NCBI GenBank assembly: GCA_910583895.1
Contig: CAJTYJ010000008.1
Span: 25,869 to 89,868 of the forward strand
Reading direction: 5' to 3'
Source: an uncultured Lachnospiraceae bacterium
GTDB taxonomy: Bacteria > Bacillota > Clostridia > Lachnospirales > Lachnospiraceae
Length of the DNA stretch: 64,000 bases
Below, piece by piece: positions 58,320 to 64,000 of the stretch; position 1 is the first letter of the stretch; every line of letters begins with the position of its first letter. A program made the position numbers and the translations under genes. The notes below the pieces were generated by a model. The model did not search any database. It was not told where the DNA came from and worked only from the letters and a program-made list of their open reading frames with translations.

Positions 58320-59312
58320 CTAACCTTCCTTTCCCATTTCCCGGAAAAACGCATACCGCACTGCCAGATACAGCAGTACAATCGCACCCACAGAACCAAT
58401 ATGGAGGATCAGTGGGGTGGATGTTCCAAAGCAGGCATTTTTTAGTCCCATATAGACGTGATAGAACGGATGCCACCGGATCCAGTCAAACTTTATTGAT
58501 GTATTTGCCGACAGAAATACGGGCGTTGCTGCAAAAACGGCGATCAGCAGATAGGCCAGTGTGAACTGCCGGAAATCTTTTAAAAGCAGAGCGCAGAGCA
58601 GTCCTGATAAGGCCATGAGAAGTGACAGGATGACAGTCTGGAACAGTACTGCCGGCAGTATCCGGATGCCATCGGCAAATCCTGTGTTCAGCAGAATAAG
58701 TAAAATGGAAAAGCACAAATCGGAAAATAAAAATACAAGCAGCTTAGAAAAAAGAAACAAATCTTTCGCCGGAGGAAGGACTGCATGGACGCGGATGACG
58801 CCCATATTCTTTTCCCGGAACAGTACCGCGGCGATTCCCAGGAATCCCACTGCGGTCAGTTCAAAAAACAAAAGCTCGCAGGTGATTTCTTTCCTTGCTT
58901 TTGACTCTGGTGTGTTTGTGCCGGTTATCTCCAAAGGGTGTTCGACGGATGGATGAAGAAGGGACAGTGCATAATCAGCCCGGTGCCGGTCAATCGGTTT
59001 GGCACCCGCATAAAGAACCACCTGCACTTTTCCAGAAGCGGCGTTCAGTCCGACACTGTTGGCATCAGCCTGCAGGGCAGCATCCAGGTCTTCTGCGGAA
59101 TCAACCGTCTGTACCAGGGGGGATACTTCAGTCTGTGTTCCGGCAGGGTCGTACAAATATACATGGTAGGGCGGCATCTGCATGAAGCGGACATATCCCA
59201 GGTTCACATATGCTGTGTAGAGCGCCAGAAAACCAACTGTCATGAGAAAAAATTTTCCCGACGTCAGCATTCGGCAGTCCTTTTTGAGCAGGGCACAGAA
59301 GCTTTTCCGCAT
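58320..59312 (-). CDS. ABC-2 type transporter permease
   Basis: 330 residues with the same plan as its neighbour: N-terminal segment, ~130-residue outside domain, then about five membrane segments, with the REKNMGVIRVHAVLPP loop. Probably forms a heterodimer with the 57282-58316 product. The ATG overlaps the ATPase stop (TGATG), so the two are coupled. Confidence 0.85.
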   Translation of the reverse strand: MRKSFCALLKKDCRMLTSGKFFLMTVGFLALYTAYVNLGYVRFMQMPPYHVYLYDPAGTQTEVSPLVQTVDSAEDLDAALQADANSVGLNAASGKVQVVLYAGAKPIDRHRADYALSLLHPSVEHPLEITGTNTPESKARKEITCELLFFELTAVGFLGIAAVLFREKNMGVIRVHAVLPPAKDLFLFSKLLVFLFSDLCFSILLILLNTGFADGIRILPAVLFQTVILSLLMALSGLLCALLLKDFRQFTLAYLLIAVFAATPVFLSANTSIKFDWIRWHPFYHVYMGLKNACFGTSTPLILHIGSVGAIVLLYLAVRYAFFREMGKEG

Positions 59313-60160
59313 CAGGACAGCCCCCTTCCGGTATACTGGATGAATATATCTTCCAGAGTCGGTTCCTGAGAATGGATGCTGACAATTCCGTCGTGGGCAA
59401 AGGAAATGCCGGTTTCCAGCTCGGAAGCGTCCAGGGTCCTGATTTTTCGCTGGCCTTCATACAGATAGTCGATGACGATCTGGTGACTGCTGTTTTTTTC
59501 TTTCAGATTTTTGGGTGTGTCCAGAGCCGCAAGGCTTCCTCCTGAAAGAAATGCCACCCGGTCGCACAGCAGGTCAGCGTCCGTCATATTGTGGGTAGTC
59601 ACAAAAACGGTGGTCCCTTTTTGGCGCTCCTGTTCGATGATCTTTCGGAACAACACTGCGCCGGAAGGGTCCAGGCCGCTGGTGGGCTCATCCAGAAACA
59701 ACAGCCGGGGGCTGCTGATGAGCGCCCGGGCCATGCTCACCCGCTGGCGCATTCCTTTGGAACAGGAAGACACAGGCTTTTTCAGATAATCTTTTTTAAA
59801 TTCCAGCAGTTCCAACAGTTCCATGGTATCCCGCCGCTGTCCGGCGGGGTAGAAGGAGGCAAAATAGTTCAGATTGTCAATGGCGCTCAGATTGGCGTAC
59901 AGATAGGGAAATTCAAACAGAACTCCGATTTTCTGAAAGAATTCCAGCCGGCGGACGGAAGCCAGGTCCTGTCCAAATAAGGAGACTTTTCCGCCATAGC
60001 CTTTCAATATGCCAGTGAGTATCTTCTGGGTTGTGGATTTTCCGGAGCCGTTTGGTCCCAGGAACCCAAAGATCTCGCCATCCTCCACGGTGAAGTCAAG
60101 CCCGCACAGCGCCTGCTGATCCCTGCCGTAGGAGAACGTCAGATTCTTTACCTCCATCAT
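59312..60160 (-). CDS. ABC transporter ATP-binding protein
   Basis: 282 residues. Walker A GPNGSGKST (35-43), Q-loop region VLFEFPYLYANL, signature SSCSKGMRQRVSMA (replacing LSGGQ, usual in drug and bacteriocin exporters), Walker B RLLFLDEPTSGLDP and the TTHNM switch histidine. A ~60-residue C-terminal extension follows. ATG at 60160 overlaps the stop of the 50-residue membrane peptide by ATGA. Drives the two ABC-2 permeases; cargo unknown, possibly a peptide or antimicrobial given the two-component system upstream. Confidence 0.92.
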   Translation of the reverse strand: MMEVKNLTFSYGRDQQALCGLDFTVEDGEIFGFLGPNGSGKSTTQKILTGILKGYGGKVSLFGQDLASVRRLEFFQKIGVLFEFPYLYANLSAIDNLNYFASFYPAGQRRDTMELLELLEFKKDYLKKPVSSCSKGMRQRVSMARALISSPRLLFLDEPTSGLDPSGAVLFRKIIEQERQKGTTVFVTTHNMTDADLLCDRVAFLSGGSLAALDTPKNLKEKNSSHQIVIDYLYEGQRKIRTLDASELETGISFAHDGIVSIHSQEPTLEDIFIQYTGRGLS

Positions 60161-60309
60161 TTGTCGTCACCCCACTTTCCGTAAGAATTTTCCTTCTGTT
60201 CCTGCCGGTATTTCTTCCACCATCTGATAAAACGGATCTTGAAGGGGATGGAGATCATCAGCACGAGGACAATCGCCAGCCACCAGTACCATTCCAGACC
60301 TGCAAACAT
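60157..60309 (-). CDS. 50-residue membrane peptide coupled to the ABC exporter
   Basis: Reads MFAGLEWYWWLAIVLVLMIS, then IPFKIRFIRWWKKYRQEQKE and a short acidic end. One hydrophobic helix (about residues 8-23) rich in Trp at its border, followed by a strongly basic amphipathic stretch. GGAGGG is 6 bases upstream, and its TGA overlaps the ATPase ATG, so it is translated first in the operon. Family unknown; it is small enough to be missed by gene callers. May be a regulatory or accessory subunit of the exporter. Confidence 0.75.
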   Translation of the reverse strand: MFAGLEWYWWLAIVLVLMISIPFKIRFIRWWKKYRQEQKENSYGKWGDDK

Positions 60310-60353
60310 AAAAAACCCTCCTTACATTTGATATTTAAGGAGAGTTTAAAGGG

Positions 60354-60397
60354 GTGGTGTGAGACTGGTGTGAGGCCGCTGTGAAATCCGTGTGAAA
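60354..60397 (-). promoter_or_regulatory. Four-unit 11-bp operator array of the ABC exporter operon
   Basis: On the minus strand four consecutive 11-mers read TTTCACACGGA, TTTCACAGCGG, CCTCACACCAG, TCTCACACCAC, all with TCACA at the same place. Direct repeats with an 11-base period are the usual binding pattern of OmpR/PhoB-type regulators. The array is 45 bases upstream of the membrane peptide ATG, with a TAAATA-like -10 between, and an OmpR-type regulator is encoded at 61791. Confidence 0.75.
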
Positions 60398-60410
60398 TGT
60401 CATTTTTCCG

Positions 60411-60506
60411 GAAAGAAAAATACGGCTGTTTCGCAGATACCAAACATGCGAATCTGAAGACAAACCGTTGGCCAAGAAAGAAAAATGCGGCTGTTTCGCC
60501 GATACC
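60411..60506. repeat. 31-bp direct repeat pair
   Basis: Two copies (60411-60441 and 60476-60506), 29 of 31 bases identical, 65 bases start to start, beginning GAAAGAAAAAT and ending GATACC. They lie between the operator array and the end of the histidine kinase gene. The 417-base gap 60310-60726 has no credible gene. Confidence 0.8.
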
Positions 60507-60726
60507 CGTGTTCTGACTGCATGATCTCTAGAGAAACTCTGAAGAATAAATTTTTATCGGCAAGGCTGAGAAGGAAGGAGATGCGATGGCATCGTTGACC
60601 GCCGGCAGCGCAGTCTGATGGAAATTCAGGCAAGGAGGTTTACCTGAACAGAATACAGACAAAACACGAAATGTGACGTTCAAGTTGCCATTTATCTTTG
60701 GGGAAACAGCAGCAGAGGGATCAATA

Positions 60727-61794
60727 TTATGAAACGGGAATGGAAAAAAAGAACCGCACTCCGTCGGTCAGATTTTCAGCGCCGTAGGGCAGCTTCTGCA
60801 TGGACAGGATCTGAGCCACGATGGACAGACCAAGGCCGGAGCCGCTGTAAGGCGCATTGCTGTTTCGATAAAATTTGGTCCAGATTTTCGGCAGGACATC
60901 TTCCGGAATCCGCCGTCCCTGATTGAAGACAGAAACGTGCAGCATTTCTCCGTCTGTGGTCAGTTCCAGACGCAGGATACCGCCCGGCCGCACATTTTTA
61001 CGGGCATTGATGATCAGGTTATCCAAAACCTGTTCCATACGCCGCTTATCGGTCTGCACGAAGACTTTTTGCTCAGGAAGCTCGTACTGCAGTTCAAATC
61101 CGGGATCCGGTATATCTGCCAGAAGCCGTCCGGCTGCTGTCTCCGCCAGTTCCACAAAATCAAACCGGGTGACACAAAGTTTTGCCGCTCCGCTTTCCAG
61201 AGCCGACAGATCCAGAAGGGCCACGATCAGATCGTTCATACGCTTCGTTTCGGCGATGATGACCTGGGCGTATTTCTGCTTTTTTGCCTCGTCCGTTTCA
61301 TCCTGCAGACCTTCGGCATAGGCCTGGATAACGCCCAGAGGGGTTTTCATTTCATGGGACAGGCTGTCCACCAGCTCTTTGCGTTCGGCCAGCAGAAGCC
61401 GTTCTTTTTCCACATCCTGTTCAAGCTGTGTGTTGGCCGCTTCCAGGCGGGTGAGAGCCTTCTTTAGATTATCTGCCATGGCGTTCAGACTGGAAGACAA
61501 TTCTCCGAATTCATCTGTTGAAGCAATATTGCACGGGGCTGAGAAATCCAGCTTTGCCATGCGTTTTGCGGAAGCGTTTAATTCAGAAATCGGTTTTGAA
61601 ATAAAACGGCCCATGAAAAAGTCAATTCCTAAAACTAACAGCAGAATAAAAAACAGCCAGATGAAAAAAGAAAGATCTTGGCTGACCGGCAGGCCAGTGG
61701 ACAGAATATAAGAGAAGATGAGTGCGATGCCCGCCAGTTTGGAGAGCATGACGATTTTTTTGCGCACGGTGCGAAGGGAGAAGGCTTCTTTCAT
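60727..61794 (-). CDS. Sensor histidine kinase
   Basis: 355 residues: membrane segments at about 14-34 and 41-62 with almost no outside loop (~6 residues), HAMP (about 62-114), coiled linker, HisKA with H147 in LSHEMKTPLG, and HATPase with NLIINARKNV, the GRRIPEDVLPKIWTKFYR box and SGSGLGLSIV. The lack of an outside sensor domain is typical of intramembrane-sensing kinases that work with ABC transporters against envelope stress. It starts 4 bases inside the regulator gene. Confidence 0.92.
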   Translation of the reverse strand: MKEAFSLRTVRKKIVMLSKLAGIALIFSYILSTGLPVSQDLSFFIWLFFILLLVLGIDFFMGRFISKPISELNASAKRMAKLDFSAPCNIASTDEFGELSSSLNAMADNLKKALTRLEAANTQLEQDVEKERLLLAERKELVDSLSHEMKTPLGVIQAYAEGLQDETDEAKKQKYAQVIIAETKRMNDLIVALLDLSALESGAAKLCVTRFDFVELAETAAGRLLADIPDPGFELQYELPEQKVFVQTDKRRMEQVLDNLIINARKNVRPGGILRLELTTDGEMLHVSVFNQGRRIPEDVLPKIWTKFYRNSNAPYSGSGLGLSIVAQILSMQKLPYGAENLTDGVRFFFSIPVS

Positions 61795-62459
61795 AAGTTT
61801 ACCTCAAATTTGTAGCCAGAGCGGATGAGTGTGACGATATGCCGGCCCTCATCGCCCAGCTTCTGCCGCAGAGTCTTGATGTGGGTATCCACGGTCCGGG
61901 TGGTTCCTGCAAAATCATAGCCCCAGATGCGGTTCAGAAGCTGTTCCCGGCTGAAGATCTGTCCGGGATTTGCCATGAAAAAAGAAAGCAGTTCATATTC
62001 TTTATGGGTGAGCGAGATCTCCTGACCAGCAAGGCAGACCTTGCGGGCGCCGGGCTGGAGCGTGATCTTTCCGGCATGGACTGTCCCGGCGGATGCAGCA
62101 GAAGAGCGGTGCAGGAGGGCGCAGACTTTTGCCAGCAGTATCCGGGGGCTGAAAGGTTTTGTCATGTAGTCGTCAGCTCCATACTCGTAGCCTTTTAGTT
62201 TGTCGTCCTCCGCGCTCCTGGCAGTCAGCATGATGATGGGCAGATTGCTCATTTCCCGCGCCATCCGGCAGACAAAGAATCCGTCCAGGTTCGGCATCAT
62301 CACGTCCAGGATCATCAGATCTACCGGGTGATTTTTCAATATGACCAGGGCATCGATCCCATCATCGGCGGTGAGACAGGTGTGTCCGCCTTTTCTCATA
62401 TACTCTGCGATGATGTCCTGCATGGCCTTTTCGTCTTCCACAATCAGAATGTGTGCCAT
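61791..62459 (-). CDS. OmpR-family response regulator
   Basis: 222 residues: receiver domain with VEDE, phospho-acceptor D52 in LILDVMMPNLDG, T79 and K101 (MTKPF), then a winged-helix domain (LTHKEYELLSFF, GYDFAGTTRTVDTHIKTLRQKLG). AAGGAGA upstream. Upstream partner of the kinase; the probable target is the 11-bp array at 60354-60397 (inference). It is 50 bases after the acetyltransferase gene on the same strand. Confidence 0.94.
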   Translation of the reverse strand: MAHILIVEDEKAMQDIIAEYMRKGGHTCLTADDGIDALVILKNHPVDLMILDVMMPNLDGFFVCRMAREMSNLPIIMLTARSAEDDKLKGYEYGADDYMTKPFSPRILLAKVCALLHRSSAASAGTVHAGKITLQPGARKVCLAGQEISLTHKEYELLSFFMANPGQIFSREQLLNRIWGYDFAGTTRTVDTHIKTLRQKLGDEGRHIVTLIRSGYKFEVNL

Positions 62460-62509
62460 AGCGCCGTTCTCCTTCTACAGATTTTCGTTTTGTTCCTGTG
62501 GGCAACGAG

Positions 62510-63094
62510 TCAAATATTTTTTCGGATCACCCGGCACGGATTTCCCAAGGCTACCACATTGGAGGGGATGTCTTTGGTAACGACGCTGCCGGCACCGATG
62601 ACGGTATTGCTGGCGATGGTGACGCCGGGCAGCAGGATGGCTCCGCCGCCGATCCACACATTGTCACCAATGATCACCGGGGCAGTCTGCGTCTTACAGA
62701 AGGCAAAAGAACCGTCTTCCCGGGGCGGTCCAAAACGTTTTGCGGCACTGGTGGGATGAAAGGCGGTATAGATCTGTACGTTAGGGGCAATGAGCGCGTT
62801 GTCGCCGATGACGATCCGGTTATCGTCCAGAAACGTACAGTTCATGTTTACCTCACAGTTATTTCCAAAATAAATATTATTTCCATAGTCTGCATAAAAC
62901 GGGGCGGTGATCCAGAGGTTTTTGCCTCTTCCGCCCAGAAGTTCTCCGAGGATCCGGTCCTTTGTGCGGGCATCTGCAGAATCGGTCTGGTTATAATCCC
63001 GGATCAGGTCCTTGGCCTTATGCCACTGAGTCAGAAGCTCGGGATCGCCGCAGTCATAAAGCTGTCCGGCAAGCATTTTTTCTCTTTCTGTCAT
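62510..63094 (-). CDS. Sugar O-acetyltransferase (maltose/galactoside type)
   Basis: Acetyl-CoA-dependent transferase with a left-handed beta-helix. The N-terminal Mac motif (EREKMLAGQLYDCGDPELL) and hexapeptide repeats follow (YFGNNCEVNMNCTFLDD, VIIGDNVWIGGGAILLPG), with the catalytic His in AFHPTSA. 194 residues. AGGAGG 7 bases upstream. Substrate not fixed. It shares direction with the regulator and may share its transcript from the promoter at 63285. Confidence 0.92.
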   Translation of the reverse strand: MTEREKMLAGQLYDCGDPELLTQWHKAKDLIRDYNQTDSADARTKDRILGELLGGRGKNLWITAPFYADYGNNIYFGNNCEVNMNCTFLDDNRIVIGDNALIAPNVQIYTAFHPTSAAKRFGPPREDGSFAFCKTQTAPVIIGDNVWIGGGAILLPGVTIASNTVIGAGSVVTKDIPSNVVALGNPCRVIRKNI

Positions 63095-63284
63095 GATGTT
63101 CCTCCTGTATCTGGATAAGACCTATCATACCGGCTATCCTGCTGCGAAGCCATGATTTCCGGTTTGGATGGCCATGCAGGCGGCATAATCCAATTCCCTT
63201 CCTGATGCCTGCATATGGTTTTGCGCTGCCTGCTCTTGGAAATCAGATGGCAGAAGCGTAAAAACGTAATGTTTGTTGAAATTT

Positions 63285-63313
63285 AGTATACGCGAAAACA
63301 ATATAAGCGTCAA
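63285..63313 (-). promoter_or_regulatory. Promoter of acetyltransferase and two-component genes
   Basis: On the minus strand TTGACG (63313-63308), 17-base spacer, TATACT (63290-63285). It leaves a ~185-base leader with no recognised ORF. Confidence 0.75.
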
Positions 63314-63327
63314 TTAAGAAAAAACAG

Positions 63328-63341
63328 CCTGTCATGACAGG
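63328..63341. promoter_or_regulatory. 14-bp perfect palindrome, possible operator
   Basis: CCTGTCATGACAGG, 15 bases upstream of the -35 at 63308-63313. Position and symmetry suit a dimeric regulator site. Confidence 0.45.
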
Positions 63342-63592
63342 TTCATGAAGTTATTCCCTATAAGATGGTTACCGGTTCTGAGGAAACGTTCAATGATCTG
63401 CTTTGTACTGAAAGAAACAGAAATACGGGAAAACAGGAAGCAAGGACATATCGCCTCAACAGAATAGACGGGTTGAATTATGGGAGAAGTATGAAGAATT
63501 TCCGGAATGAGGAAGGAGCCAGGGTGACGAAAGCGGCGAAAGAGATTTTGAGTAAGGGATAACAAAATCTGATTGCATGAAAAGGAGAATTT
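63342..63592. other. Region without a convincing gene
   Basis: A 65-codon plus-strand frame (63365-63562) starts at ATG but has no ribosome site and no recognisable pattern. Other frames are full of stops. It may be decayed mobile-element sequence bordering the broken TnpW-type gene. Confidence 0.5.
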
Positions 63593-63774
63593 ATGGGCAA
63601 CGAGAAAATCACAGAGGATACGCCTACCACAAACCAGCTAAGGACGCTCCTGCGCGGGTGGAGAAGATTGGCTGAACTACCTACATTGTGCGGGTTCATT
63701 TCAGTAAGATCCGCAAGAAAACTATGAGTGACAAAATCAAGCGTATGCTGAAAAATGAGTTACGGCAGATGTAA
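63593..63774 (+). pseudogene. Broken TnpW-family transposon protein
   Basis: AAAGGAG precedes ATG 63593. The first frame reads MGNEKITEDTPTTNQ; the frame then shifts and another reads AKDAPARVEKIG, a TGA, then TTYIVRVHFSKI and KKTMSDKIKRMLKNELRQM to TAA. Together these match the TnpW-type protein of Tn4451-like transposons and ICEs of Lachnospiraceae (ED TPTTNQ ... RIG TTTYIV ... KIKRML). One frameshift and one stop make it a pseudogene. Confidence 0.7.
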
Positions 63775-63852
63775 AAAAGCGATAAGGGCAAGAGGCCGGG
63801 ATTAAAAAAGGCACTGGCTTCCGGCTTGTATAATCAGGAGGTTTATGGTAGT

Positions 63853-64000
63853 ATGGAAACACGAAAACAAAAGGGAAAGCAGGTGGGAAGATTGACTGTG
63901 ACAGAGCAGATCGACCAGAAATATCAGGAAGATTTACAGAGGCTGAGAGGCTTTCGCCTGCTTGATGATGATTTCCTCACAAAGTGTTTTGAGGGAGATA
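63853..64000 (+). CDS. Rpn/PD-(D/E)XK nuclease-transposase, N-terminal part
   Basis: Open to the window edge: 49 codons. After a basic 15-residue start, the region TVTEQIDQKYQEDLQRLRGF then RLLDDDFLTKCFEGD matches the opening of PD-(D/E)XK nuclease-type putative transposases (LRxxRLIDDDFMTKVFExx). AGGAGG (63836-63841) is 11 bases before ATG 63853; GTG 63898 is an alternative. The catalytic part is beyond the window. Confidence 0.65.
   Translation, partial: METRKQKGKQVGRLTVTEQIDQKYQEDLQRLRGFRLLDDDFLTKCFEGD

Noticed and set aside
60400..60633. 77-codon minus-strand frame between kinase and exporter
   Set aside because: Spans the direct repeats, no ribosome site, no pattern.

Overview
The window reads as a chromosomal segment from a spore-forming, anaerobic, gut-type Clostridia, most likely a Lachnospiraceae member. 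This rests on spoIIGA/sigE/sigG, a gerA-type germination gene, anaerobic ribonucleotide reductase activase, 2-oxoacid:ferredoxin oxidoreductase, a T-box leader, strong AGGAGG ribosome binding sites, and TnpW- and Rpn-type mobile-element genes typical of that family. Species cannot be named from sequence alone. There is no rRNA and no CRISPR array; one tRNA gene, Arg(CCG), is present.

Layout. 1-13.2 kb is mainly housekeeping: the 3' end of murA, ftsQ/divIB, ftsZ, aroE, aroD, then a sporulation block (spoIIGA-sigE, with sigG inverted and convergent, and a ylmC/ymxH gene), then nrdR-aroK, a TerD/AIM24 pair, efp, a membrane-anchored lipase-like protein and a DUF5688-type gene. The spoIIGA promoter carries Spo0A-type boxes and an unusually long -35/-10 spacer. 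13.4-23.2 kb has tRNA-Arg, an SH3-domain protein, rluF-ligA-mscS, a divergent DUF362 ferredoxin-like gene with a two-hairpin leader, then larB-cls-CBS. 23.2-26.4 kb is a tryptophan-specific (UGG) T-box leader in front of an ABC importer (trpXYZ type).

26.6-35.5 kb is the most distinctive surface-related block: a prepilin-type peptidase, a PP2C phosphatase, a transmembrane Ser/Thr kinase, a small membrane protein and a 1851-residue exported Ig-like repeat protein, tightly packed behind one strong promoter. 35.5-43.7 kb is again housekeeping (rimO, pgsA, short cinA, nrdG, dut, then ppx-ppk-HAD for polyphosphate). Two minus-strand genes follow (gerA, DUF6076-like).

46.5-55.6 kb is a catabolic module: a Glu/Leu-type amino-acid dehydrogenase, a four-subunit branched-chain-type 2-oxoacid:ferredoxin oxidoreductase, an ADP-forming acyl-CoA synthetase and two transporters. 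Together they would deaminate an amino acid, oxidise the oxoacid to acyl-CoA with ferredoxin reduction, and make ATP from the thioester. Three tandem 119-120 bp structured repeats sit immediately upstream of the first transporter.

55.7-64 kb is accessory: an orphan protein possibly of the immunity type, an XRE regulator, a degenerate stretch, and a minus-strand block (acetyltransferase, response regulator, histidine kinase, 50-residue membrane peptide, ABC exporter) with a four-unit 11-bp operator array. The right edge holds a broken TnpW-type gene and the start of an Rpn-type nuclease/transposase gene.

Repeats that cut across genes include a 16-bp motif at three sites (near 1.6, 2.96 and 57.0 kb) and a ~95-nt hairpin element present twice in opposite orientation (13.26 and 18.92 kb). 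All comparisons were by eye; no database search was run.
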